The position numbers and the translations under genes were made by a program. This document shows, one piece after another, positions 55,301 through 63,585 of a DNA stretch of 64,000 bases; the first letter of the stretch is position 1; the number at the start of each line of letters is the position of its first letter. Origin of the DNA: Hydrogeniiclostridium mannosilyticum (GTDB lineage Bacteria > Bacillota > Clostridia > Oscillospirales > Acutalibacteraceae); the NCBI RefSeq assembly GCF_003268275.1, contig NZ_QLYR01000010.1:38792-102791 (forward strand). The letters are read 5' to 3'. The notes beneath the pieces are model-generated. The model was not told where the DNA came from and did no database searches. It worked only from the letters and a program-made list of their open reading frames with translations.

Positions 55301-55437
55301 ACCTCACGGTAGGACTCGTCAACAGGAAGCGTCCCTGGCATTGAGACAAACGGGGCAATGGTACGGTTCCCGAAATAACGGCGTTTGCTCAACTCTTCTA
55401 CGCGGCGTTGAAATTTTTGCAGCGTCATCAAAAACAT
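52330..55437 (-). CDS. GH38 alpha-mannosidase
   Basis: A 1035-residue family 38 alpha-mannosidase, expected to be zinc-dependent and to release terminal mannose from alpha-mannosides. The zinc site HTHIDVAWLW lies at about 246-255 and the nucleophile Asp in LPDVFGYSW near 355; the middle three-helix domain and C-terminal beta domains follow. No signal peptide, so it works inside the cell. GGAG lies eight bases before the ATG. It probably forms a transcript with the GH63-like gene downstream, 197 bp away. Confidence 0.93.
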   Translation of the reverse strand: MFLMTLQKFQRRVEELSKRRYFGNRTIAPFVSMPGTLPVDESYREVPNKIEGGTFGLNDLFIGRDRYLWAEKDVELLPAKEGCSVIGLFDFGETGGGFNSGFESLLYLDGKPYQGVDTYHNEVFFNGLEGQKARLTFLLWTGLEGGGEHRTFHHQLKQADLAYLHQATDDFYYFARAITQTVELLPEENTDRVNLMAALERALKVINWDDDCFYRTVEQALALLMDELDKLEKNSEVTVHVVGHTHIDVAWLWRLKHTREKAQRSFSTVLRLMEQYDEYIFLQTQPQLYKYVKNDCPELYERMKKSIAAGKWEPDGGMWVEADCNISSGEALVRQFLHGTRFIEREFGKKCEYLWLPDVFGYSWALPQILKLCNIKTFMTTKISWNQYNEIPDDLFRWRGIDGTEVLTYFVDTPGEGQDISTRYATYNGLLTPHSVLGSWKKFKNKELSKDVLISYGYGDGGGGVTRDMLEMRRRMDRLPGLPHVKTDTAREFFHKIHEDVQNTDQYVHTWDGELYLEYHRGTYTSQAYNKKMNRRLENKLAQTECLSSIAYILGGSYDQEAINDSWECVLLHQFHDIIPGSSIHEVYEDSHKNYEAAEQKADAARGMALTFLTENRENSFTVFSSCSFAGKELVHLAVTGEGAFYDGAQQLPAQKSAGGYDVLVDMTPFALKTIEFRPAQVRAPESAFQVDLAARTLETPFYSIGWEEGGMLSRLFDKENQRSVLKDHQYGNVLEIFEDKPIDYDAWDIDIFYQQKKEIVSLSKPAELVEQGALKTVLRFTYRYNDSEICQDMTVYSDSRRIDFKTHVDWHESHRLLKTAFYTDIRSTKATYDIQFGHVERPTHWNNSWDWARFEVCGHKWADLSETGYGVSLLNNCKYGYNIKDNAMKLSLLKSAKYPDTSADMGEHDFTYALLPHAGTFLDGMVIEEANRLNLPALTVAGSTAKDSRRLVKVSTNAVLVDVVKKAEDEDCLVVRLHECHGSTVGFTLSSDFAWKKVESCNLLEEGLGETFEQQELTLSMRPFEIKTFKIYLA

Positions 55438-56184
55438 AGCTCTTTCTCCTTCTATTATTGGGATCTTATGGCAGCCGCCAAATGGACGCCCTGTCCTGTC
55501 AGCTGCCGTTCAATTAAAAAACTTTTTGGCCATGTAGCTTATTATAGCATCTTCCCGGCAACATGAATAGGGAATATTTTCTTTTTCATCAGAAAAAATT
55601 AACAGGTTTTCCCTCCGGTGGTTTTTACGCCCGCAATCAGTATACCCGCCTCTTTGGACGGCACTCTTACCCTTTATATTTTATCCAGCATTTGATGCTT
55701 TCTATCCGCCCAACTGAAAACAACACAAAACTAAAACAAAACCAGCCATAGAACCACAGTAAAACAAACGCGGGCAAAGGACGGCGCTGCCCGCAACGGA
55801 CAGCGGGCCTGCGGCATGAAAGCCAGTATACCGCCCTTATCAAATCGGAGAACTCCGTTGATAAAGCTTATACAATTGGTAATATTTTGTCGAAACCATC
55901 AATATTGTAATCAAAATATTGCAATCTTTGCTGTTTCGGCTTAATCTCCGGATATTCCGCAAGCCAAAGCAGTGCACGAAGCAGGCAGAACGAGTCTTTC
56001 CCCCGGTTTGTGGGCAGCGGAGAGTCTGTTCCCTTTGATCTACAGTGTTCGCCTCTAAATAGGCCAATATTCAATCCAAATAGTTTATATTTTCTAAAAA
56101 TATACAATAAGTATTTATTATTTCTCGATTTCGACTGTTTTTCCCACACGCTGCTTACACGGCCTGTCTGACACGCCCATCACT
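55438..56184. other. Intergenic region GH42 to GH38
   Basis: This 747-bp gap has no supported gene. It contains a perfect TATAAT on the minus strand (55541-55546) with a poor -35 box, likely for the GH38 gene, and AT-rich sequence with CAATATTG palindromes near 55900-55925. Open frames on either strand lack ribosome sites and recognisable motifs. Confidence 0.5.
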
Positions 56185-58248
56185 TCACCTAAGCCGGCGT
56201 AAGGGTGCGACACCGTAAGCAGGGAGCTCCGCCTCTCCACAGAGGACCTCGCCGGTAAAACAATTCTCCATTGGCACATGAACCCGCGCCCGCCGCACTT
56301 CTCCCTGATAATTGAGTAAAAACAGGGTCTCCTGAACGCCTTCCCCACGCACCGCTACTTCTACATCCCACGGTACACTGACAAGCGCCCCGAAGGTCTC
56401 CGCTAATTCCAGTTTTTGCAGAAAGACCGCTGCGGTTTCACGGGTAAATGCCGCTCCATAGTAATAAACACGCCCTTTTCCCAGTTCACGAACCGTCAGG
56501 GCGGGTTCGCCGTCATAATAGCTGCCACAGAAGTGCCCCAGCACCTTTGTCCCCTCTAGGGGCACAAGTATTTCATGAAATTCTGGTGCAGGCAGCTGCT
56601 CCCCATCCCAGTCCACAGTTTCCGGTTCATCGGCCGGGGACTGAATTGTAAAGTCTTCTACTTTTACACCCGCCAGCTGCATGGCATAGCCTGGCATTGG
56701 CCGCATCGGGCAGCGCCCATACTCATCCTTGTACCCCGTACGCACACCGAAGACCAATATTCCGCCGGCCTCCACATACCGGCGCAGCAGTTCTGCACGC
56801 TCACTGGTCAAGATAGCGGGGTGCGGATAAACCAGCAGCTTGTAATGCAACAGTTCCTCCAGCTCCACGGTACGCTGGCTTCCGTCCTCAGGCAAATAGA
56901 CAAAATCCATCGGCGCATGGCAGACCTGTGAGGCCTCATACCAGCCGGTGTCACTGATTGCATCCTGATGCCGCCACTCATCCAACTCGCTGTCCCATTG
57001 ATTTGAATAATCCTTGAGCATGGCAATAGCAGCACGGTACTTCGTCCCGGCCAGATCTGCCAACCTGCGGGCCTCGGTTGAAACCTGAGCCAGCTCACGC
57101 AGCCGGCGCGTAGGTTCATTGCTGTAATTCAGCAGGCCATGCCAATAAATTTCCGTTCCCACCGGGGCGGTACGCCAACGAAAATAGGAAACCGCATCCG
57201 CACCATGGGCAAAGCTCTGCCAGGTCCAAAGGCGCATTTGCCCCGGCTTGGGCGAAGGCTGACGCATACGGCTGACCCAGCCGCCGGGGCCGGACTGCTG
57301 CTCCATAATGCCAAAATTCGGGGAGATCGAGCGGCAGCGTGTCAGGCTCCAGGAGCTTCTGCGGTCGTTGAAAGCGCCAGGCTCCTTGGGGTTGCTGTTT
57401 CCGTCAAATGCAAAATTCGGGTAGCTGTCATAGGTCATAAAGGAAAGAGTGGTTTCCGTCAGTTCATGACTGTCCAAATTACCGAAAATGCCATTTGTGG
57501 TGATAAAGGCCTCTTGTGGGATATAGCGCCTTAATATCTCTGCCTGCCGTTTGCAATAACGGATAACTGCTTCACTGATAAAACGTTTTTCCATTAATTT
57601 CAGGTGCGGGTTATAGCCTTTTGACGGCGCCGGGCGGGGCAGAAAAATTTCTTCCCAGCTGGTATAGGTCTGATTCCAAAAAACCGTTCCCATTTTTTCA
57701 TTCAAATTCTCCAGCGTTTGAAACCGGGCCTTGAGAAAAAGCCGAAACGCCTGCTGATCACTTTCGCTATGGTACTCATTGACCTCACAATTAAACTCGT
57801 TATCAATCTGCCACCCGGCCACTGCCGGATGACGGCCATAATGAATGGCCATTTGGGTGACGATGCGGTCACAAAACGCAAGGTAAACCTCGCTGGTGTA
57901 GTTGTGATGCTGACGCAGCCCATGGCGATAAAAGACACCGTCCTCCCGCGCATTGAGCACTTCGGGGTATTTTTCCGTCAGCCAGGCAGGCGGCGTGCAG
58001 GTCGGCGTACCGAATACTACCCGCATATGTTCTTGTTGGCACAGGTCTAAAAAGCGGTCAAAAAAGCTAAAGTCAAAAACACCCTCGCGGGGTTCTATTT
58101 TGCTCCAGGCAAACTCTCCAATCCGCACCACTTCAATCCCGTGTTCCTTCATGCGGCGCAAATCCTCCGCCCACAGCGAAGCCTCCCAATGCTCTGGGTA
58201 ATAACAGACGCCCAGCACCAAATGTGATAGATTTAAAGATTTCTCCAT
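56185..58248 (-). CDS. GH42 beta-galactosidase
   Basis: A 687-residue family 42 beta-galactosidase, a TIM-barrel retaining enzyme that acts on galactosides in the cytoplasm. The N-terminus GVCYYPEHWEASLWAEDLRRM is a family hallmark. The acid/base Glu is in QIDNEFN near residue 146 and the nucleophile Glu in FGIMEQQSGPGGW near 314. A trimerisation domain (from about 390) and a small C-terminal beta domain follow. GGGGGAGG lies about 10 bp before the ATG. It follows the UroD-family gene on the same strand, across a hairpin. Confidence 0.94.
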   Translation of the reverse strand: MEKSLNLSHLVLGVCYYPEHWEASLWAEDLRRMKEHGIEVVRIGEFAWSKIEPREGVFDFSFFDRFLDLCQQEHMRVVFGTPTCTPPAWLTEKYPEVLNAREDGVFYRHGLRQHHNYTSEVYLAFCDRIVTQMAIHYGRHPAVAGWQIDNEFNCEVNEYHSESDQQAFRLFLKARFQTLENLNEKMGTVFWNQTYTSWEEIFLPRPAPSKGYNPHLKLMEKRFISEAVIRYCKRQAEILRRYIPQEAFITTNGIFGNLDSHELTETTLSFMTYDSYPNFAFDGNSNPKEPGAFNDRRSSWSLTRCRSISPNFGIMEQQSGPGGWVSRMRQPSPKPGQMRLWTWQSFAHGADAVSYFRWRTAPVGTEIYWHGLLNYSNEPTRRLRELAQVSTEARRLADLAGTKYRAAIAMLKDYSNQWDSELDEWRHQDAISDTGWYEASQVCHAPMDFVYLPEDGSQRTVELEELLHYKLLVYPHPAILTSERAELLRRYVEAGGILVFGVRTGYKDEYGRCPMRPMPGYAMQLAGVKVEDFTIQSPADEPETVDWDGEQLPAPEFHEILVPLEGTKVLGHFCGSYYDGEPALTVRELGKGRVYYYGAAFTRETAAVFLQKLELAETFGALVSVPWDVEVAVRGEGVQETLFLLNYQGEVRRARVHVPMENCFTGEVLCGEAELPAYGVAPLRRLR

Positions 58249-58269
58249 TTCGACAAAACCTCCCCCTAA

Positions 58270-58299
58270 AGCAAAATTGCCCCGCTCAACGGGGCAATT
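58270..58299 (-). terminator. Hairpin terminator between the UroD-like and GH42 genes
   Basis: AATTGCCCCG and CGGGGCAATT form a perfect 10-bp stem with a five-base loop. The minus-strand tail is TTGCTTT, so it can end the UroD-family transcript and limit read-through into GH42. Confidence 0.7.
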
Positions 58300-58313
58300 C
58301 CATCCTTGATTAT

Positions 58314-58359
58314 TCTCTTGCTAATTTAGTGATCAGTCTCTTGCTAATTTAGTGATCAG
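58314..58359. repeat. Tandem duplication of a 23-bp unit
   Basis: A 23-bp unit (58314-58336) is repeated exactly at 58337-58359. The duplicate covers the last codons and stop of the UroD-family gene, which ends inside the second copy. Confidence 0.95.
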
Positions 58360-59295
58360 ATCGTAAGCAAATTCCAGCTCCTCAAGCGAGCAGTGATCCT
58401 GTACAAAATGAGTGGTACAGCAAATCCAGCGTTTCCCCTTCAGCAAGCTAAATACCCGGCGTATTTCTTTTTCCAGGCGGTCATAATCGCCAAAACCCAA
58501 GGTAGTCTGAATACAGATTCCTCCCAGGATGGCAAATTTATCAGCGTATTTATTCAAATACAGGTCGTAGGACATGCCGGCAGACTCCTGCCAGGGATGG
58601 ACAACATCATAGCCAAGCTCACAAATACCGTCAACCGCGTCCACAATACAGCCGTCAGAATGCAGGCTGAGGAAAGCGCCGGCCTTTTTAACGGCGTCAG
58701 CTGTAATTTTATGGTTGGGATAAATCAAATCCCGCCAGAGCTGCGGGCTGAACATCAAGGATTTCTGCGCGCCCCAATCATCGGAAACATGAATCATGTC
58801 CACACCGAGCTCAATCGCATTCAGTGCAAACTGTTTGTTCCACTCAGCCTGACGATGATAGACCTCCGCGATCTCATCGGGGTACAGCAGCATATACATC
58901 AGGTGGTTTTCAATGCCGAAGGGATCATTCAGGCATTCAAAAATACCGTTGGACTGAAGGTAGCAAAAACGATCCCGCTGATGGTGAAAGTCCAGCTGCT
59001 CTACAATGTTCTGATACTGGCTCATATCGTTTGGATCCGGCAATGGATAAGAGAGCAAAACCTCCGGAGTAATTTCCTCACCGGCATCACGCAATTTAGC
59101 TACCTCAGGATTGAGGCAGCCGGGACCGCCAAAAATATGGGACATATCAAACTGATAGTGATCCTCAAAATTACGCACACTGCCGTACTTCTTGGATATC
59201 ACATCGCTGAGATTGGCCTCTACCCAGCCATAAACCGGGGTACGGCCTGGATTTTCTCCCTTTATTGTCTTAATCACCAATTCCTTTGAAGTCAT
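58333..59295 (-). CDS. Uroporphyrinogen-decarboxylase-family protein (MtaA/CmuA-like)
   Basis: A 320-residue TIM-barrel protein of the URO-D superfamily, which includes heme-pathway decarboxylases and cobamide-dependent methyltransferases. The start MTSKELVIKTIKGENPGRTP is typical. Residues that could bind zinc or a ligand are HSDGC near 213 and CCTTHFVQDHC near 299. Heme genes are absent around it, and it sits among glycoside hydrolases, so a heme role is unlikely. The ATG at 59295 has AAAGGTG upstream; an in-frame GTG at 59307 overlaps that site. The C-terminus lies in a tandem duplication. Confidence 0.78.
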   Translation of the reverse strand: MTSKELVIKTIKGENPGRTPVYGWVEANLSDVISKKYGSVRNFEDHYQFDMSHIFGGPGCLNPEVAKLRDAGEEITPEVLLSYPLPDPNDMSQYQNIVEQLDFHHQRDRFCYLQSNGIFECLNDPFGIENHLMYMLLYPDEIAEVYHRQAEWNKQFALNAIELGVDMIHVSDDWGAQKSLMFSPQLWRDLIYPNHKITADAVKKAGAFLSLHSDGCIVDAVDGICELGYDVVHPWQESAGMSYDLYLNKYADKFAILGGICIQTTLGFGDYDRLEKEIRRVFSLLKGKRWICCTTHFVQDHCSLEELEFAYDLITKLARD

Positions 59296-59335
59296 TAAAA
59301 CCGTCACCTTTCATCATTCAAAATCCTGTAGCCCT

Positions 59336-59364
59336 ACTATACATGAAACGCAGAAAAAATTCAA
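59336..59364 (-). promoter_or_regulatory. Promoter for the UroD-family gene
   Basis: On the minus strand TTGAAT (59359-59364) and TATAGT (59336-59341) are 17 bp apart, about 40 bp before the start codon. Confidence 0.65.
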
Positions 59365-59419
59365 TCCTAATTACCAAACAAAATTCGGAGACGGGTATTG
59401 TTTTTCCCTCTGGTTAAGA

Positions 59420-59447
59420 TTGACATTTTTTCTAAAAGCTATATAAT
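59420..59447 (+). promoter_or_regulatory. Consensus promoter for the glycosylation cassette
   Basis: TTGACA (59420-59425) and TATAAT (59442-59447), both perfect, are 16 bp apart. It lies about 95 bp before the first gene of the AT-rich three-gene cassette. Confidence 0.8.
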
Positions 59448-59543
59448 ATTTATTAGGACAAGAACTACTGTTTGAAGCATTCATTTTGTGTGATGGTTTT
59501 CAAGCAGTTTGTTTTGTATGAACCAAACTTAAGGAGGACAACA

Positions 59544-61418
59544 ATGAGAATGTCCATAGAAAATAAGTGGATAAAAAAAACAATCCTCTTTTTGTGTGCA
59601 TTGCTAGGTACTATTGCTGTTTCCGCGGACCGTACAATTGAACTGACTTCATATGATAACTTCGTTGAGCATATGGGCGCTAATCATGTATTTTCACTAA
59701 TTGTACTCGTTGCACTATGGTTGCTACTATCAAAGATCTTATTTATTCCTCATACGAAAAGGGTTCAGCATTTTTCCGTATTTTCGGCTGCGCTTTTTGC
59801 ACTCATTGCATACTTTGGTTTTAACATTGACCGCTATTCTTCACTGTTCGCTCCCCACGGGATTAATAAATATGTTATAATTGATATTTTCTTACTATTA
59901 AGCGGGTACTTCTTATTATTTTTTCCTGCAATTCGTTGGTTAATGATCAAGGCACAGGATTATTCGTACTCTTCTATCGGAAAAGAGAGAGCTTGGTTTA
60001 CTGGAAATGCTCGATCTATTTTTTTAGTAACTGTGGTTATTTCTGTGCTTTGGCTCCCCTATTATTTTATAAACTTTCCGGGGGTTGTTACATGGGATTC
60101 GTATTATCAAATTAATCAAGGGCTTGGCTTTGTCCCATTAAGCGACCATCAGCCTTTTGTTCATTCGCTAATACAAGGTCTAGTTCTCAAGATTGGTATT
60201 GCGCTTTTTGGAACCATAGATCAAGCTATTGCCTTATGTTCTGCATTGCAAATATTAAGCTTCGCTCTCATCTTCTCCTTTATTATTTACTGGCTTGCCC
60301 GTTGCGGCGTGAGCAGTCGAATCCGTCTGTTAGTTCTTGCTTTTTTAGCTCTAAACCCTTTAATCGGCTGGTATAGCGTGACTTTATGGAAAGATATTTG
60401 GCTGGCCATGTTTATCCTTCTCTACGGAACTGCATTATATATTTTTTGTGGTGAACACACGCTTTGTTGTAAAAGCAGGATCCACACGACTGTATTATTA
60501 TTAATTTCTATATTAGGAGTTCTTTTCTTTAAAAAGACCGGAATTTATATTATTGTTTTAACGGTACCTTTTTTATTTTATTATGGAAAAAAACATCGGC
60601 GTCGGATTCTGCTAACCGTATTGGCGGCTTTTGCTGTTTATGGTGGTATCTACACAGTTTGTATGAATCAGCTTAACATTCAAAAAGGAGATATGCGCGA
60701 AGCATTATCAATTCCGATGCAGCAAATTGCGAGAACTGTTAAATATCATGAGAGTGATATAAGCGAAGAGGACAAGCTCAGCATTAACCGCTTTCTTCCT
60801 TACGACCAATTGGGTGAATTATACAATCCTAAAATCTCTGATAATGTAAAATCAGAGTTCAACACACAAGCTGTTAAGGACGATATAGGTTCATTCCTCA
60901 CTGTTTATTTTAAATTAATGATCCAGCATCCCAAGACTTATCTGGAAGCATTTTTAGCTAATTCCAGTGGCTATTGGTATCCATTGACCGACTACTGGAT
61001 GATTTCCACTAACAGCTACCAACATATGCTTTCCTTCTATAATGAAAATCAATGGACTATTTATGATGAAAATTATTTATCGTATCAAACAAATCCCAGT
61101 CAATCCCAACTTCAACTACACGCCGAACATTTTGTTAATCAGCTTCGTAAAATACCAATTATCTCTTTATTTTTCGGCATAGGCTGTTACACTTGGTTAT
61201 GTTTGCTTTTATTTTTTATCGGTATATTGAAAAAAAACAAAAGTATACGCCCCTTGTGTGTTCTAATTGGGGCAGTCCTCCTAACCTGCCTAATCTCCCC
61301 TGTTTATGCGGAAATGCGCTATGCATACCCAATCTTATTACTGACCCCCATTCTAACCGTTTTACTTTTCAGGAATCAACGAAATGATCATCAAGAAAGG
61401 GATATACAAAATGGATAA
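59544..61418 (+). CDS. Polytopic GT-C-like membrane protein (DUF6020-like)
   Basis: A 624-residue integral membrane protein with some 13 hydrophobic spans. The external loop FPGVVTWDSYYQINQG near residue 181, with an acidic Asp, and the later HQPFVHS region fit GT-C-fold glycosyltransferases and DUF6020-type proteins, which take a lipid-phosphate sugar as donor on the outer face. AAGGAGG lies before the ATG at 59544; an in-frame ATG at 59472 has no ribosome site. Its last codons overlap the GT2 start (ATGGATAA). Base composition is AT-rich compared with the genes around it. Confidence 0.75.
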   Translation: MRMSIENKWIKKTILFLCALLGTIAVSADRTIELTSYDNFVEHMGANHVFSLIVLVALWLLLSKILFIPHTKRVQHFSVFSAALFALIAYFGFNIDRYSSLFAPHGINKYVIIDIFLLLSGYFLLFFPAIRWLMIKAQDYSYSSIGKERAWFTGNARSIFLVTVVISVLWLPYYFINFPGVVTWDSYYQINQGLGFVPLSDHQPFVHSLIQGLVLKIGIALFGTIDQAIALCSALQILSFALIFSFIIYWLARCGVSSRIRLLVLAFLALNPLIGWYSVTLWKDIWLAMFILLYGTALYIFCGEHTLCCKSRIHTTVLLLISILGVLFFKKTGIYIIVLTVPFLFYYGKKHRRRILLTVLAAFAVYGGIYTVCMNQLNIQKGDMREALSIPMQQIARTVKYHESDISEEDKLSINRFLPYDQLGELYNPKISDNVKSEFNTQAVKDDIGSFLTVYFKLMIQHPKTYLEAFLANSSGYWYPLTDYWMISTNSYQHMLSFYNENQWTIYDENYLSYQTNPSQSQLQLHAEHFVNQLRKIPIISLFFGIGCYTWLCLLLFFIGILKKNKSIRPLCVLIGAVLLTCLISPVYAEMRYAYPILLLTPILTVLLFRNQRNDHQERDIQNG

Positions 61419-62172
61419 AATAGCGATATTAATTCCCTGCTATAATGAAGCTAAAACCATCCGAAAGGTGGTTGCCGACTGGAGAAAGGCTCTCCCTGAA
61501 GCAGTAATATATGTTTATGATAACTGCTCAACAGATGGTACCGCAGAAATCGCCACTCAGGCTGGGGCAATTGTACGCCATGAATATCAGCAAGGAAAAG
61601 GGAATGTTATTCGCCGTATGTTCCGCGAGATTGATGCTCAATGCTATTTAATGGTCGATGGAGATGATACTTATCCAGCTGAATATGGCAGGAATATGGC
61701 AGATTTAGTTCTAAATAAAAATGTTGATATGGTTGTTGGCGATCGTCTCTCTTCCACTTATTTTCAAGAAAACAAAAGGCCGTTTCATAATTTGGGTAAT
61801 AGCGTTGTACGAAGTACAATTAATCGGTTATTTAAAAGCAAAATTAAAGATATTATGACTGGTTATCGAGCATTTAGTTATTTGTTTGTGAAAAGTTTTC
61901 CCGTTCTTTCTCAAGGTTTTGAAATAGAAACAGAAATGAGTATTCACGCTGTGAATAAAAACATGATGGTTGAAAATGTAATAATTGAATATCGGGATCG
62001 TCCACAAGGCAGTGAATCCAAGCTAAACACTTATAGCGATGGCTTTAAAGTGCTTAAAACTATTTTTCGCTTATACAAAAATTACAAGCCTATGGGTTTT
62101 TTGGGGTTCTATCGCTTATCCTGCTTCTTATCTCTGCCGGTATGTTTATTCCTGTTTTCTATCTTTTCTTAA
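61411..62172 (+). CDS. GT2 glycosyltransferase, N-terminal part (frameshifted gene)
   Basis: The 253-residue frame is a GT-A family 2 glycosyltransferase like those that make undecaprenyl-phosphate sugars. It starts MDKIAILIPCYNEAKTI, has the D-x-D-like VDGDDTYPA near 80-88 and the GYRAFSYLFVKSFP acceptor segment. After YKPMGFLG the frame drifts into an atypical tail and stops. The missing C-terminal spans lie in the +1 frame at 62142-62363. The break is at a T6-G4 tract (62097-62106); one extra T would restore a single reading frame. AAAGGGAT precedes the ATG, which overlaps the upstream gene. Confidence 0.85.
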   Translation: MDKIAILIPCYNEAKTIRKVVADWRKALPEAVIYVYDNCSTDGTAEIATQAGAIVRHEYQQGKGNVIRRMFREIDAQCYLMVDGDDTYPAEYGRNMADLVLNKNVDMVVGDRLSSTYFQENKRPFHNLGNSVVRSTINRLFKSKIKDIMTGYRAFSYLFVKSFPVLSQGFEIETEMSIHAVNKNMMVENVIIEYRDRPQGSESKLNTYSDGFKVLKTIFRLYKNYKPMGFLGFYRLSCFLSLPVCLFLFSIFS

Positions 62173-62363
62173 TAACAAACCGTGTTGATAATTTTCCAAC
62201 ATTAATAGTCAGCGGTTTTATTGCGTTAGCAGCAATTATTTCATTTTTTGCTGGATTGATTCTTTCTACCCTTGTCGAAAAAAGCCGTCAGGACTTTGAA
62301 TATAAGCTTTGTATAATTGAAATGGAATGGAAAAGACTATTATACCATGAAAAAACTAATTAA
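62142..62363 (+). pseudogene. C-terminal membrane part of the frameshifted GT2 gene
   Basis: In the +1 frame the sequence encodes MFIPVFYLFLITNRVDNFPT, then GFIALAAIISFFAGLILSTLVEKSRQDFE. These are the two membrane spans found at the end of intact undecaprenyl-phosphate glycosyltransferases. The reading frame joins the N-terminal part just before this point if the T6-G4 tract at 62097-62106 gains one base. The start given is only the first Met of this frame. It overlaps gtrA by 17 bases, the overlap expected of an intact operon. Confidence 0.75.
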
Positions 62364-62733
62364 GCAGGCAATAAAATTCGGCGCAGTAGGATTATTATGC
62401 TTCGGTATTGATTATGGGATTTTGATTTTCCTTACAGAGCAATTTCTAATAAATCCTTTAATCTCCAGTGCGATATCTTTTTCTCTATCCGTAATTATCA
62501 ATTATCTTCTCAGCATAATTTTTGTATTTGATACTCAACGAAATACAAAGGCATTAACCAGCTTTCTAATATTCATTGGGTTAAGCATAATCGGCCTGCT
62601 GATTAATCAACTAATTATGTGGTTCATGGTCGACTTATTCCTTATCCATTACATGATCTCAAAGCTTGTAGCAACAGCTATTGTTATGGTGTACAATTTT
62701 ATTTCAAGAAAGCTTCTTCTTGAAAGACGCTAA
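62347..62733 (+). CDS. GtrA-like flippase family protein
   Basis: A 128-residue protein with four membrane spans, starting MKKLIKQAIKFGAVGLLCFGIDYG, the GtrA/GtcA pattern. GtrA-family proteins are thought to flip undecaprenyl-phosphate-linked sugars across the membrane for use outside. The short loop KLLLERR ends the protein. The ATG at 62347 is 17 bp inside the GT2 remnant; no strong ribosome site is seen. Last gene of the three-gene AT-rich cassette. Confidence 0.85.
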   Translation: MKKLIKQAIKFGAVGLLCFGIDYGILIFLTEQFLINPLISSAISFSLSVIINYLLSIIFVFDTQRNTKALTSFLIFIGLSIIGLLINQLIMWFMVDLFLIHYMISKLVATAIVMVYNFISRKLLLERR

Positions 62734-63263
62734 AGTAATTTATTCGATCTTTCTTTACAACTCCTCTGCAATAAAAACATATCTATTTCCAGGAATTTAT
62801 TACAGGTATCACCATCGCGTGTCCTCCGTCTACTTCCATGTAAACAGGTGGCAATAATAGCATGCCCCATGCAATGTACTTGTTTTTACTATTGCGTATA
62901 TATTTTTCAAATCAAAACCAAATTGATGCTTTTTTTACTTTACCTAGGTTAAGCCCGGGGCTTCGCTTAAGTGGAAAATAAAAAACTATTATAATATATG
63001 AAACAAAGTACATCAAAAATTAACCAAAAATATCCTAAAAAGAATACTCCGGGAGCATTCTGCAATCTTTACTCCAAAAGAACCATCCCCATCCTCTCCC
63101 TCCTCCTGCAATAAATTTGTCAAAATTATTTTTATAAAATAAGGAAGTACTAACACCTGATATTTTGAACGCTCACACTCACACGCCTCTATTAAATCGA
63201 CCGTCCACCTCTTCATGTTCTAGCATTCTCATAGCCTATAACTGATTACAAAATAATTAAGCT
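62734..63263. other. Intergenic region gtrA to rRNA operon
   Basis: No gene is supported here. The sequence is AT-rich. A 67-codon minus-strand frame at 63013-63216 has a few plausible residues but no ribosome site or family. No known RNA motif was recognised. Confidence 0.5.
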
Positions 63264-63315
63264 ATACAAAAAGAAAAAGATATAGCTTAAGCAAAAACTT
63301 AAACTATATCTTTTT
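63264..63315 (-). terminator. Terminator of the rRNA/tRNA operon
   Basis: On the minus strand AAAAAGATATAGTTTAAG pairs with CTTAAGCTATATCTTTTT across a six-base loop and is followed by CTTTTTG. It begins at the end of the tRNA-Asn gene. Confidence 0.85.
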
Positions 63316-63390
63316 GGCTCCCCAAGTTGGACTCGAACCAACGACCCTGCGATTAACAGTCGCATGCTCTACCGGCTGAGCTATTGAGGA
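63315..63390 (-). tRNA. tRNA-Asn (GTT)
   Basis: On the minus strand the gene starts TCCTCAATAGCTCAG and ends with TTGGGGA-GCCA, so CCA is encoded. The anticodon loop reads CTGTTAA, anticodon GTT. It lies 6 bp after 5S rRNA. Confidence 0.95.
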
Positions 63391-63396
63391 ATATAA

Positions 63397-63511
63397 GTGT
63401 TGGCATCCTCCTATTGTCCCGGGCCGTCACCAGCCAAGTATCGTCAGCACGTGCGAGCTTAACTTCCGTGTTCGGAATGGAAACGGGTGGACCCTCGCCG
63501 TCATCAACACC
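63397..63511 (-). rRNA. rrf: 5S ribosomal RNA
   Basis: The minus strand carries the conserved 5S core CCATTCCGAACACGGAAGTT and loops GACGATACTTGGC, with paired ends GGTGTTG/CAACAC. About 115 bases; exact ends may differ by a few bases. Confidence 0.95.
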
Positions 63512-63585
63512 AACTCCAAAGTCTTCTAACTTTGTTCTCTATTCTCTTTTCCCTCTTGCTCCCGGTCTCCTCCTCGGAAACCCTT

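Noticed and set aside
55868-56149. 93-codon minus-strand frame between GH42 and GH38
   Set aside because: AT-rich, no ribosome site, no recognisable motif.
63013-63216. 67-codon minus-strand frame before the rRNA operon
   Set aside because: No ribosome site and no family likeness.
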